Shown here: positions 1 to 11,627 of the stretch, one piece after another | How the letters are laid out: every line of letters starts with the position of its first letter | Numbering within the stretch: the first letter of the stretch is position 1 | Assembly (NCBI RefSeq): GCF_910592395.1 | Contig: NC_088325.1 | Coordinates: 14,260,109-14,324,108, forward strand | Direction of reading: 5' to 3' | Origin: Lineus longissimus | Taxonomy: Eukaryota > Nemertea > Pilidiophora > Heteronemertea > Lineidae | DNA: 64,000 bases | Made by a program: the position numbers and the translations under genes | The notes under the pieces: generated by a model | What the model was told of the DNA's origin: nothing | The model's input: only the letters and a program-made list of their open reading frames with translations | The model's database searches: none

Positions 1-47
1 TAGATATATTCTGTTTGCCGACAGATGTGTGCTTACACGTACACGTA

Positions 48-170
48 ATGGGTGATATGAATAAAGACTAGCAAATGCTTTTATCTAAAACTCCACGTAC
101 ATTTACACTAGGCCTTGCTGTACAAAATGGAAGTAAAAGCATTTGCTAGTCTTTATTCATATCGCCCCAT
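48..170 (+). mobile_element. F3 MITE-like inverted-repeat element, copy 1
   Basis: A 123 bp element has long terminal inverted repeats of about 34 bp (core GATATGAATAAAGACTAGCA continuing into AATGCTTTTA on the left, complement on the right). The two arms differ mainly by a one-base length change near the outer end. The middle (about 50 bp) is unique and non-coding. A second copy at 57487-57610 in the opposite orientation is nearly identical over its whole length, including the centre, so this is a dispersed element and not a chance hairpin. No transposase is present, as expected for a MITE. I could not define a convincing target-site duplication. Confidence 0.85.
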
Positions 171-3100
171 GTCTGAGCCGATACAAAGAAGCAAATACCA
201 AGAGTAATTTCTAAAAATCTATAGTTTTCAGCATCAAAGTTCTCTGTTTGAGTCGATGTCAGCTTTGACATGTTAGAGTTGATGTCTAGACCATAGGGAT
301 GCATAGACATGTAAGAGTTTGAATTCAAAAAGAAAAAGGATAACCTTTGAAATATCTAGAACTAATTTGCTTTATCAAAATACGTAACAAACGCTCTCTG
401 AGGTGTTGCATAAATTTCATAGTGAGGATGTTTTTTGTTTTTTGTTGCATATGAGTTTCCCTTTGAAAAATGAATTTTCAATACGATAGTCGGTGAATTT
501 AAATTCTCCAGTTATAGTTAAGAAATATTTCAGAGGTTATAAGGATCCGAGGACGAATCAACCAATATTGCTTCTACTGAACCAGTACCTTAAGAACATT
601 TCTTACGACAAAAAAATTAGAAAGTTTCTGGTTGGTTATTGGTAAATTACCTATAAACTAAATGAAGCCTGGTCTGACAAAGAAATATTTCCCGCTGATT
701 CTCGTACATTGATACTGTCTGAGACGAAAAATCTTAGAGATATTTACATAAGCTCACTATAAGATCTTACGAACCAACTAATCTGGTAAGGCACGCTAAT
801 AAAAGTTTCCAAAGATTCTTCTTGGTAATAACTCGGTAACTTCAATCTGATATATGTCCTACTAATTTTGTGGTACTAAAGATCTGCACAGGGCTGTATA
901 TTAGAGCAAGTTGTTTCCGACGATAAATAACCGGAGTACAAGATATTTTGCGTGGTTTTAAGTACCTGTATTCCATAAAACATTTTCCAATACAGAAATG
1001 TATTGAAATGACGTTCTGAGTAATTTCTCCCCAATATCCTTAAGATCAAGTCCGCACCTTTTGCGAGGCAATGCAGGATATTTCTTACAAAAATAAATTT
1101 GTAAGGTATTTTCTGGCCCATCGTTCTCTTATGAAAATCTTACTTAGAAAATGTTACTTTAGGTTGCCGAATCTACAAGTTGTATGGAAGAGTTGAAAAA
1201 TGCTGGCCAAAAGTTTGTAAATGATGTTAGTTAGGCCGAAATCCATTATTATCTGCTGCCTCGAAATTCCAGGTTTTATCCCGAAGTTGGGATAGTCAAA
1301 GCTTGATGCAAAATAATTCAGGAGCAATTATGCAAAATTGAAGGATCGTGTAACGGCCAAAGAATAGGAAACTTTGCTGGTTGTGGGTTTGTAGTTGTTG
1401 TAATGTTTCGACATAAAGCAATACGTTACTGTTGCCGTGCAACTGTCTTGATTGCTTTTTCTTACCTCTTAAGACTTGAGTATTAAATGCAGGGATACGA
1501 TTTGAGGAACCTTAGCAGTATTGGAAGTGATTTGAAAAGTTATACTCACCATGATATAAGTGTAATGTGGATGACCCAGACGCCACCATAGGCCTGGTCT
1601 TGGCGTAATAATCCAGACTTAGAAGAGGTATATACTGCGAGTGAATTTGACAAATGGGTATACTCAAGATGCAAAATGTTGTGCAACGATAAATCTGAAA
1701 ATTATCAGATTGGGGAACTGAGCGTCACATGTAAGGAAGGGAGATTGCGTGCAAGTGAAATTGACGCCTGGTGCAGATTGCTGCAACTCTCATTTTTCAA
1801 CCTGAGCGCATCCAGCCACTATGTCTTCATCGTGTCTCCTTCCCGCCAAATTGCTCCCTGCCTCCCTAAGTAGGAAGTTTACATTTATATGATCGTAAAA
1901 TGCTGCAAAGGCAATAATCCTTCATCCAGGGTATAATTTTCCAGCTATGAATCAAACCTTTTCCCGCCATTTTACTCCAGACAGTTTTATTATAAGTGGA
2001 TTTTTTTCTATCGTTCCGTCTATTGTGAGTCATGATCCAGGTCAGGTGCGAGCGGAACGATGCGAGATTTTGCAGAATCTGGAGATTGGATCCCGATTTT
2101 CTCCAAAAATACATCATATATTTGATAGAAAACACTCTTAGGGGTTACAAAGTATACCCTTTTTACTTGTCTGTGAGTTAAGTTGAGGTTTGTGGTGTAT
2201 TTCTTCGCTGAAACGCTGCAGACGGATCGGTGGAGCGCACGTTTGGGCGAAACGCTGCTCGAATTCCAAGCATGTTTCCCTTAAAAACTCCAAAAATATT
2301 GAACCCTTACAAAATATAATCAATCAGGGACACCTTAACATACTACCCTTAGGTTTCTACTAGTATTCTTTTGTTTTGGTGTTGAAATATACTGGGAAAC
2401 GGCCCAGACATATCAGACATCAAGAGAAAATCAAATTCCACTGGTTTCCGCTATTGGCGTGATGAAGCAGGGATCCTTGCAATGTTTTATCCCCTTGCTA
2501 GCCAGTAAGCAAATGCTTCTTTTCGAAATCCTATCTCAGGGAAGAACACTTGTTAGTCACGTCAGGTTCATGATATTTGGTGAGGCAGTTTTGGGCCCCA
2601 ACTGTATACTGGATAGCGCAGAAGGTATATAGTACGCGGTCTGAAGCTCAAATGTATAACAATTTAACTGCAATCCGTTGTTTTTAGACATTCTCATACA
2701 AAATGCAGACAGTGCACTCTGAAATACACTAGAAATATATCGTCTGCGGGAAAAAAGATTTGGTAGTCTAAATATGTCTCATCATTTTCGATGCGTTGGT
2801 ATTGAGAAGGTTTTTGTAAGTGCAGACCCAGACGGCCCCTGGTTCGAGCCTGGCGTAGATCGGCGAGCTGAAGCACCTCTATGTCGTTATTCAATGTGGT
2901 TAACGGTGACTTACATATATGAATAATTTTTTTTCACGCATTCATCAACATTACGGAATAAAGTACATGTGTGTGTTAACCCCGTTGGGTTTGCGACAGA
3001 AGGACATGAGGGACGAGAAATCTTGTCACCACCGAAATGATGAACAAATTAGGGTGGCCACCATTCGAGGAACGTAGAAGACGAACCCGACATGTCACTT

Positions 3101-4542
3101 ATCGCAAGATAATCCACAACATAGCACCCAACATGCTTTCAAATCCCGAATTATTCTTTTTCAAATTTTAAGGTCTCTCGAGCAATACATTTTTACGCAC
3201 CGCCAGAAGTGACCGAACAACACAGCAGTACATTTTGATTAGAACCTTGGTTTTGAAACAATTGAGATCCAGAGCCAGAACTTTAAAAAGGCGCAAGATG
3301 ACAGTCATGACAGAACCAACGTTATTGGTGCCAGAGATAACCAGGAAGCCGCCGATGAAGATGAAATTATTTCGTATATGACTCCTCTAACGTCAGCTTT
3401 TAAATTTTGCTGAATACATCACGGCATACTCGCGATCCCGATCGCCACCTTCTCAGCACTACTAACGCCCGTAAAATCACGCTACAGCCAGCATGGGACA
3501 ACCATTAGCACTACTGGAGTATCTGTCTAGTATTAGGGTTGTGTAGAAAACCACAAAGCGATTCAGACTCTTTCATAAAAACAGGACAAATACCCAAGGA
3601 ATTGCTTCAGACCGCACAGTAAACCCCCTACCAGTATCCCACCAACATTTTACGCGCCAAGGTATGGCAAAACCCAACTAACTTTGACCAGAAACAGTGT
3701 ACATCATGCACTCCATCATGTACAAAAGTGGCGATGAAGTTAGCTGGACTTGGGCTATAGAATCCCATCAGAACCAGCATGGGGGAGCCAAAAGTATTTA
3801 CTCGGGAATTCGTTGGAAACCGCAAGTATCTCTCAGCTCCACCATCAACACGTGTGCGACGTCTGAGGAGCAGACGAGCAGACGAGAGTTACAGGAATGT
3901 GCAATCTCCCAATGAGAGGGTAGCTAGCATTTGCTCCGTAACAAAAGTACGCTGGTAAACGGTGCTAGTAGCACTAAGCAACCGTTAATACCGATTGCGA
4001 GGCTTGGAGATTGAGGAATGTGGTCACCTGATCAGAGAAATTCCCACGATTGTTGGGTTGCTGCGGCTGCATCAGCCTCGAACGCAGGTGAAGAATTCAT
4101 TAAATTTTTTACCAAAGAAGTACTCTTCTGCGGCTGCTTCCTCTTCTGTTGCATGTACCTGCACAATCATCATAGCTGAATCCTCATAGGAAACCCCATG
4201 ACTATGTTTTAGACCCAAGAGTCCAACTAATGTCCTGGTTGGGTCGTGTCTGTTTAAAATCAGTGCTTTGACCTGCTCACTGGGGATGAAACTTCATGAT
4301 GACCTCCCTGCCTCAGTCCGTATTAGGAGCATCATTGGACTCAAGTGCAAAGGCGTGTCATACCTCCGCAATCTTAGTCTGAGAGTGAGATCGAGGAGTT
4401 TCAGTGTCCAAGACACTCGGTCGGGGCTGTTTAAAAACGATCTCAATACCCACTTTGCGAGTTCGCTGACTACATGCAGCCCAACTGTCAGAGAACCAAG
4501 TCAACTACATGTACTTGTACATCTAAGTCGTTGAGATGTTGA
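171..4542. other. Unassigned non-coding DNA
   Basis: I see no supported gene. Open frames are short and overlap on both strands. The stretch at 2127-2330 starts with a CACTCTTAG word like the F1 ends and has faint symmetry, but the rest does not match F1. A short direct repeat of a GAGCAGAC-type word occurs near 3868-3890. The frame at 3995-4189 and the one at 4268-4534 have no family signature I recognise. Confidence 0.5.
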
Positions 4543-4590
4543 GAGATCATTATCAAGACTGACCACAAACCGCAAAGTACAAAGCACCAG
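4543..4590 (+). pseudogene. Possible RNase H scrap of a Ty3/Gypsy retroelement
   Basis: The plus-strand frame reads EIIIKTDHKPQSTKH. The TDHKP part resembles the conserved DHKPL block of retroelement RNase H domains. The frame is closed by a stop a few codons upstream, and no RT, integrase or further RNase H blocks flank it. It lies upstream of the RT relic at 5786, which is the wrong order for a single intact pol gene. If real, it is a separate or rearranged fragment. The match is only about eight residues, so chance is quite possible. Confidence 0.2.
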
Positions 4591-5785
4591 GTGAGTGTTA
4601 ACAAAAGTAGTAGAGTCCGCAGTCATTTGACAATGGTAGCCGTTTGTTTGGTAATGACCTGGAAACAATAGGCTACATTGTTCTGTAACCGCATAGTGCC
4701 ATAATGACAAGCTCAGAAACAGAGTGAGTGGTCCAGACGTTCTTCAGATCTGTGAACAATAGGAAGGCCATTGAGGTGACGCCGGACGCTGATTAAGGAC
4801 TGATATAATCATTTACCAGGTACCAAAAGTAGCGAACTGGAATGTCCCTGGAACGAAGTCCAGAAACCAACCATTGGGTTCGCGGAGAGAGATTACTTGA
4901 GCCCATGGTCATAGGAAGCAAACATTTGGGATGAGAACTTCTCTATCAACCCACCATCATGCGTTTGTTAAAGGGCTGGATGATCTGGGAGGTAGACCTT
5001 AGCCAATGCAGTGGTCTCCATGAGCATGAACCATGTTGGTTGAATCCCCGTAGTACCTAAGGACTGAAGCTACTTGTGCTTGAACGCTAGACTTCGGTAC
5101 GGGGCCAGAATAGCCTGAAGTTATTGGCGAATGTTGAATCTCGATGGTGGGGCAGAATTTGCTGTGGCATGGACTGGAGACCGAGGATCATTCTCGGGTT
5201 GCTCAGAACCGGAGGCAAGGCCGCAATGTCAACTGAAATTCCGTCTGTCGCAAACTGTCAAAAGACATCTTTCATGACGACAATTGAGCGTGGCAGCAGC
5301 CACAATTAGGACCCATTATCATAATTCAATCACTGTTAATAGATATAGGACCCACCGCACACTTATATCAAAGGATATTTGGATTCAAAAATGACTTTAT
5401 GGTCCCTGTTTAGCAATTTAATGACACATTTATGAAGTTTCTGAATGTTATATGACCCATTATGACAGGTATATGGACCCAGTGTGATGTTTGTATGATC
5501 TGATATGGCGTAGGATCATTTATCAGCTATTGTTGAACATGATGATAGATTATGCTCAATTTGGGTGCTGATGAAGGAGGAGAGGTCAGGTTGGAAAGAC
5601 GTATCAATGGGGAGGAGCACTCATTATAGATGAGGAAGTCGTTCTGAGAAGCAACGTGGTTGGTGTATAAGTGTGAGACGTCAAGCCAAGGAATCGGACT
5701 CCTTCCAATACATCAGTGTTTTTTATTGATACGTCAATGGTTGATATGAATATATAGGCCTAAAGAAGAGAAAGAGGTTGCCATA
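4591..5785. other. Unassigned DNA upstream of RT relic
   Basis: No gene can be supported here. Between about 5309 and 5520 the phrase TATRGGACCCA and variants (GGACCCATTAT, TAGGACCCACC, TGACCCATTATG, TGGACCCAGTG) recurs loosely, which hints at an old degenerate tandem array. The frame at 5124-5309 could be retroelement debris, but it contains no motif I recognise. Confidence 0.4.
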
Positions 5786-6220
5786 ATGTTGAAGATGGCC
5801 GTGGTAGTACTGACAGATTCCTGCTCCAGTAGCGTGATTGTGAAGAAGAACGATGGGAAGAGAAGGTTCTGCATGGACTACCGAAGTCTGAATAGGATGA
5901 CGTTATTTGATCCTGAACCAATTCTGTGTGTTGAGACTATTTTTACCAAGCTGGTAAAGATTGATTTGACGACAGGATATTGGCAGGTGCCGTTGACGGA
6001 GAGAGCTAGTATGAAGACAGCGTTTACTCTGCCTTGGGCATGTTCGGTTTGATGTTATGCCTTTTGGGCTAGTGAATGCCCCGGCTACTTTCATCAAACT
6101 GATGTTGAAGATGGGCGTGTTATTGACGGATTCTCATTATTCTGCCCCCAAAGTAATTGTGAAGAAGAAGGATGAGACTAACAGGTTCTGCATAGACTAC
6201 CAAAGACTTTTAGTGAAATT
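5786..6220 (+). pseudogene. Ty3/Gypsy-type reverse transcriptase relic
   Basis: Frame 1 (5786-6052) carries an RT N-terminal block (VIVKKNDGKRRFCMDYR) followed by KIDLTTGYWQVPL, both typical of Ty3/Gypsy RT. It runs into TGA at 6050. The expected continuation, MPFGLVNAPATF (6057-6092), lies in another frame, so there is an indel of about one base near 6025-6045. Directly after NAPATF the sequence returns to a second version of the first block (VIVKKKDETNRFCIDYQ, about 6100-6210). This is a direct duplication of roughly 105 bp at an offset of about 316 bp. The catalytic YxDD block, RNase H, integrase, gag and LTRs are not seen. In a live element this domain copies the RNA intermediate into DNA. 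This copy is dead: frameshifted, duplicated and truncated. Confidence 0.88.
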
Positions 6221-6283
6221 AGAAATTGCAAAATTTCGGAATGAACGAAGCAATGGTCTCTTTTCGTCTGGCCACTGGCTTGT

Positions 6284-6323
6284 CTCGTGCAAAAGTCAAT
6301 ACACTCGTGCAAAAGTTAATACA
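6284..6323 (+). repeat. 20-bp tandem dimer
   Basis: The unit CTCGTGCAAAAGTYAATACA occurs twice head to tail with one C/T difference. It directly follows the RT relic and is non-coding. Confidence 0.85.
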
Positions 6324-6385
6324 TGACACTCCAAACCATGTGCAATACACGCAGCCAATGCACACAGCCTACGCTCAATGCACGC

Positions 6386-6429
6386 CATTATACCGTCAAT
6401 GCATGTACATTATACCGTCAATTCACCTG
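6386..6429 (+). repeat. 22-bp tandem dimer
   Basis: CATTATACCGTCAAT is repeated at a 22 bp spacing, with the second copy diverging at its end. It lies in a low-complexity stretch rich in CA and CAATGCA words. Confidence 0.65.
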
Positions 6430-8948
6430 CATTAAATCACGGAATATCAACAAAGAATATCAATATTAATCTGCACAGACTATTGTACATTTGATAATCA
6501 ATCTTTATGGACCGTTACATATTCAATGACTTTCCCAGACAACCTTGAATCGGCAGGTGGACATGGGCTATTTTTAGAACAAGTCATTGATTTATTATGG
6601 ATTGCCGTCTGCAACTTTATATTGATTTCTACCTGTTGACCCCAGATTGTATAAATAAGTTTATTGTGTCTGCATCCACATGTCTCATGATGACATTGTG
6701 CAGGTTTTTAATATCACATGCGTGGGTATAATGCATTGTGACTATGTGTAGCACAAGTCCAATTATATATAGTGTACGAAAGTAACTATTATGTCATGTC
6801 TGATGCTGACCTTTGACGAAGTGATCTCTTGGATTGCATACCAGTGTATAGAGTGTCATCACAAAGCTGCAGGCAGTCTAATATCTTTCTCTTTTCTGAC
6901 TTATCATGTATCTATCGATACAACTCTTTCCCTGACAATGCCTCAGCATTTCTGTCTCGATGCAAGTCCTGACTGGTTCTCTACTCGCTGAAGCTAAAGT
7001 GGGTGATTTTGATTAAACAATTCGACAGTTGCCAAAGTTCTGAAGAGGATGTGTCAGTTTAGCCGTCTCGGTGCTCTACAAGTTGAGTGAAAGGAAAAGG
7101 ACAAACGGATATTAAAAGTCCAGCCAAATTATCAAGGAGGCTGGAGGCAGACGGTCCCTGCTGAAATTGACATTTTCGGACTCAATCGAAACAGTTGAAT
7201 CGTTGTGAAACCCCAATATTAACTCCACCTCCTGAGTTTTCGACCATTAGGTTCACAGGACCTCTTAATCATGTCGACAAGGTAGTTTGGTCTCAGTAGG
7301 GTTCTTGACGACGATCTCATCATTCATCATATAATCTTCATTCATCACAAGAGGAATATAATTTCTCCAACGATCCGCAGTCTTGTTCCCCGCTACCATG
7401 CCCCAGACATCCACAGGATATTACATGTCAGCCGCTGTACCATTAAGTAGGCTGGCTGTCCCTATGAAATAGCAATATGACCAACAAAAGTGGCAGTCTC
7501 AAGTATATCTGAAGCAGGTTGAAGACTCCCAGCAAGCCACAATGTTTGGTTATCAAATGTACATTACAAGGTTATACAACAGTTAGTGACCGCCGTCGAA
7601 AAGTGGTGTCAACAGGTCTGCAGGAAAATTCTCTTCTCACTTGGTCCTGGTGACTTTCCAGCCAAGGATATATGGCGGGATCTGATACATTCCATCTGTA
7701 AGAATATGCACTGCAAAGGTCACTCCTACGGTTCACTGTACCTAATAGAATGAATATACCGGTTATGGGCCACAATAGACTCGCCCGAATCTTTTCTCAA
7801 AGGAGTTTTTGAGGGGTGAAATGGACCCCTCGATTTCACTAATCAAAATAGATTGGCCTAGTCTATTGTTATAGATCGGGCTGGTCTATTGTTATCGGGA
7901 ATCTATTCCCCACACAATAAGATCGTATCGAGTTGGCCTCGTGATGATAATGGGGAGGAAATGAGTATTTGTGACTGGAAAACTACATACCTATTCTACA
8001 TATAAGCTTACTGTCCAAGTAAAAACACTTACCCCTTTTGGGAGGTATTATATCAGAGCATGTCTTCCCAGTGACAGTGTAGGAGAGGATGGGGACAAGG
8101 CGCTTCCTTGGAGAGAAAACATTGGTCCAACGACTGGCAGCTGGAGGACCTGGTCGGTTCGCCGAATAACTGGAACGAGAAGACAGTGATTCTGCTGATG
8201 AGGATATTTCAAAATATACATGGAGAACTAGCTCATACAGCTCTTAGGTCTAAGTTGTTTGCTAACTTTGGCCTCAAAGCCTTTGCGCTAAACGGAGGAC
8301 ATTCCTGGTAAAAGATGCTTGCGCAGTTAAGCGGTGAAGTGCCATTTTTGAACTGCGCCAGTGACATATTTGACAACTATGGAGAAAATGGCGCTTGGTC
8401 ATCTTCTTGGACTGGCATCCACTTTGCCTTTAATTTTTTACTGTCTTTCCTCATCCCGGATGATTTGAAGACAACTTCATATCTGAACTGCATAACCCAT
8501 TGTTCCTAGACAAGGCATCTTTTTGTAAACCACTAGGCAACCATTGTGGCCATAGAGAATAATCAAAATACCACTTAATACCTATCATTTGTATAGTTGT
8601 GGTTAAAGAAGTGCGAAAACTACCGGTTGTTCTAGGGCAGACCAATTAGGTGTCGGGTATCCAGCCAAAACAATAACCGTTACTTGTATAAATGTCATCA
8701 ATCATGAAATTTTCAAATTGTTCTGCATGTACAGGATGTCCCAGAAAAAGCATACAAATGTGATTCACTGGTGGAATAGAGAACCCTTTCTCCATTTTGA
8801 TACGGTACTACAAGTATTGTTGCTATTTCAACGACAAAACCAAGTGGAATTAGGTCCTCCAGTTCACATGCTCACATGTTCGATTGGATCGTACTCAACT
8901 CTCCAGTAAACTCAAACCGATCATGGCGTGACATATGCTTTCTCCACT
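6430..8948. other. Unassigned non-coding DNA
   Basis: No recognisable gene is present. At 7852-7905 the words GGCCTAGTCTATTGTTAT and GGGCTGGTCTATTGTTAT form a short imperfect tandem pair. The frame at 8108-8311 is open but has no family signature and overlaps another frame on the same strand. Confidence 0.5.
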
Positions 8949-9401
8949 TTAGAAAAAATGGTGGAACAGCGTATTGCAATGGAACTCTTCTAGGTTTCTC
9001 ACAATCAGCCAACGCAGTAGGGTATCTGATTCTTGTCCAACATGAGCTCTTTCATTCCATTTCACTTTTGCCAAATTGATGATCATGGCAGTGTGTTGAC
9101 ATTTTCTCTTATTGCAAGAACAGCGACATAGCCGTGCAACTCTGACGGGTGTTCTCAGGGCTGTTTCTTGGGTAGCAGGGTGCTTACTTAGTAGTTGGTT
9201 CGTCCAACTGAATCTCCCTTTGGCGAAGGGCACCTCCACTCCTTCTATTGACGACCCTTGCCTTGCCATGCCTTGTAAACTGAGGCTTCTTCCGTATTTT
9301 TCGCAGTTTTCCATCGAAATAGGGTATATATTGCTGAACATGGGCTCTATTGCCGGTTCAGAAGCGGACAAGTTGCCTCCAGATCTCATATTACGCGCCA
9401 T
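8949..9401 (-). CDS. Doubtful ORF, 150 codons, unknown
   Basis: This ATG frame on the minus strand is among the longest in the window. It has several basic and cysteine residues in the C-terminal half (CRCSCNKRKC) and no signal peptide or membrane segment. The plus strand is also open across most of the same span (9112-9423), so composition alone may explain it. There are no clear splice sites, neighbours or homologous motifs. I do not recognise it and would not call it a gene without transcript support. Confidence 0.12.
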   Translation of the reverse strand: MARNMRSGGNLSASEPAIEPMFSNIYPISMENCEKYGRSLSLQGMARQGSSIEGVEVPFAKGRFSWTNQLLSKHPATQETALRTPVRVARLCRCSCNKRKCQHTAMIINLAKVKWNERAHVGQESDTLLRWLIVRNLEEFHCNTLFHHFF

Positions 9402-9837
9402 GTTTGCCAAGATCGATAACTAGGTCAATCTTGAGTAGGTTGATGGTAATTCAGGCAAGTAACGTCGAGTTGTCAGCTAGCGTAGTTCTCATGGTACCCT
9501 ATTCTCAGCCACATACAGCTTGTATGAGACTGAGAGTGTATTATCGTGGAGCGTGGTTGCTTTTTGGTTAAGGTGTCCGACTTTCAATCCATGGGACATG
9601 GACATACAGAAAGGTAAAATGTTACCTTGTCAACTCTGATTCTATTTGTTTCTTGCCGAACAAGGAGGGCCAGTCTTTTCGGAGTTTTGGAAGAACCCAT
9701 TCCTTCAAGTGTCTTCAACGCTTGCATACTAGGTTTAATCAATATTTTGATCACTCTCTAACTGAATTAGAGTTGAAAACGCCCGAGCAAAGAAATACAT
9801 TTGCTCCACAGATCTCCATAGTGATGTCCCAGTGATT

Positions 9838-10308
9838 ATGCTGAGTGTGGCATCTTATGCAAATCAGATTGATGACATTATCATAAGTAGTCTTGTTGAT
9901 GCGGTGGATGTGGGGAAGGCCGCGGGAGTTGTAGCAGTTCAATTGATTCAATTACAGGGTGTGCCACAAAGAATGTCAAGCATAACTCTTCTGCTCGTTA
10001 TTGAAAGAAGCTCTGTTCTCATCTTGGTGACAAAAAAGAAGAAAGACAAAAATGTCAATGATCGCGTGTCGATGACAAAATATGCTCTGGATCAATTGGC
10101 CCAGATCTTTCTTCGTCTCCTCAACCTCGCTTTCAGAATGTTACGTGTAGTTTTGATAGTGCTGGTTACAATGGTACGCTTTAGCAGTGACATGCCTGGG
10201 ACAAGGTTGGGAATTCACCTGTCGGCCTGTGCGAGATCAATCACGTGTCGGAATGCAATGGATTTGGTTTTAATGCCAACATTTTGTCACTTTCAAAATG
10301 CTTTATAA
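9838..10308 (+). CDS. Doubtful ORF, about 156 codons, unknown
   Basis: This plus-strand frame starts at ATG 9838 with a preceding in-frame GTG at 9832. The product is rich in V, L and I with a KKKKDK patch, and it has no ordered domain I can name. Near its end, another frame (10197-10290) reads more like protein, with LCEINHVSECNGFGFN, faintly like the start of NHERF-type PDZ domains. Neither reading is flanked by convincing splice sites. It is most likely a chance ORF or a decayed exon. Confidence 0.12.
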   Translation: MLSVASYANQIDDIIISSLVDAVDVGKAAGVVAVQLIQLQGVPQRMSSITLLLVIERSSVLILVTKKKKDKNVNDRVSMTKYALDQLAQIFLRLLNLAFRMLRVVLIVLVTMVRFSSDMPGTRLGIHLSACARSITCRNAMDLVLMPTFCHFQNAL

Positions 10309-11567
10309 ATCTCTACATGATTTCTACTTTTTCTATTTTCCTATTCACCAGTCTGCATTTCACAATGCTCCAGAGAAATATACTAAACGCTGGCAGGTTA
10401 AAATATAAGTAACTGGAGACTGGCGATGAAGAATTGAAGAATGGCGGTGACTTCAAAACGTACCAAGGGTGCAACTTCTGGCTTCAATTCTAGCAGTTCT
10501 CATTCGAGTTAACCGCCGGATCAACTTTCATTCCTCCGAGCAATGAAAGTTAACATCTAAACACAGAGGAATATTCTTCTTTCTCTGAAGGTTATAGACT
10601 TTAGGTGCAGTGGGTAAAGTTTTCGTGATAGCTTTCCGTGGCCTCCTCATAGTGCTTGACGAGGGTAATTCTTTTGTGTCTATAACCCGCACAGGGGTTT
10701 CCTCCTATCTCTTCTCGAGACATCCCTCAAAGAACACCGATGTGAGAATCGACCGCCACAATGCCAAATTAGGAACACGTAGACAGTAGCAGTTTTACTA
10801 AAGTTAGTTTTTTCTCTCAAATCTACTGACATGACTGACCATAGCTACCATGTAACTTTCTTATTGGGTTTTTTGTCTCTATTGTCACTAAAAAGGCCTG
10901 AATGGTGCATACGACTTTTCTATCGGCATGCAGTCGAGTTCGAGGGTAAAGACCGTACTCAGTACATCAACCCCATTTCTAATCTGTCGAATTTATTTAA
11001 CCAAAATAAAAAATGTGACCCACAAATAACTGATAAATATAGATAAATCACCACGATGTAGCAATGAATTGAAAGCTATTGGTACTGTTGGGAGTCTACT
11101 TTTATTGCAATTTGAAATCTCTGACCTTAAAATGCAAGAATTGAAATCCAATGCACCTCAAAGTATGAAGGACACCACGGTCACAGTATTCGTGTCAAAG
11201 CAAAATCGCATCAAAGAGGGTTACATGTCTCCAAAGACGTTTCAAATACTGGTAGTTCCTTACCTATTGAAAGAATTGACAAATAATGGGAATATCTTAT
11301 AGACACCATGGGGGAACGATTGGCGGAAACCACAACTCTTTGCACGAAGGGCACCCAATTTACAGTTTCCTTGTCGAACTTCTAGCATATTGTCACACAG
11401 GGTTGGATTATGTCCAAGATATTGCTGACTTCTATAAAACAAGAGGTGACGTGACTATAAAGTGACCAATGTGGGTTGGTAAATTGTAAAGATTCTTACC
11501 TTGGTATCGAAGTGACCGGCTTCTTCTCTGTTGACGATGTCTCCTCTTCTCTCAATCCTGATCCAAG
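10309..11567. other. Unassigned non-coding DNA
   Basis: No supported gene. The frames at 10831-11046 and 11069-11302 are short and lack motifs or splice context. No repeat family defined elsewhere in the window is seen. Confidence 0.45.
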
Positions 11568-11627
11568 ATGGCGGAGATGGCGGGAAGCTGCTTTCGGAGG
11601 CAGACGGTAATCGATGGGGCTGCTGTG
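11568..11627 (+). CDS. Candidate first coding exon (20 codons)
   Basis: ATG at 11568 sits in a strong start context (CCAAGATGGCGG: A at -3, G at +4). The frame reads MAEMAGSCFRRQTVIDGAAV and is followed at 11628 by GTGAGC, a good splice-donor match, before an in-frame stop a few codons further on. The patch is more CpG- and G-rich than its surroundings. An overlapping frame from ATG 11536 is also open, and the minus strand is open too. No downstream exon was identified, so the gene remains hypothetical. Confidence 0.2.

Noticed and set aside
2127-2330. Possible extra F1 copy starting CACTCTTAGGGG
   Set aside because: Only the terminal word fits. The CAACACAAATATGCACCCC arm and GGTTTTTC blocks are absent.
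9112-9423. 103-codon plus-strand frame opposite the 150-codon minus ORF
   Set aside because: Both strands are open over the same bases and neither has a motif, so at most one could be real and neither is supported.
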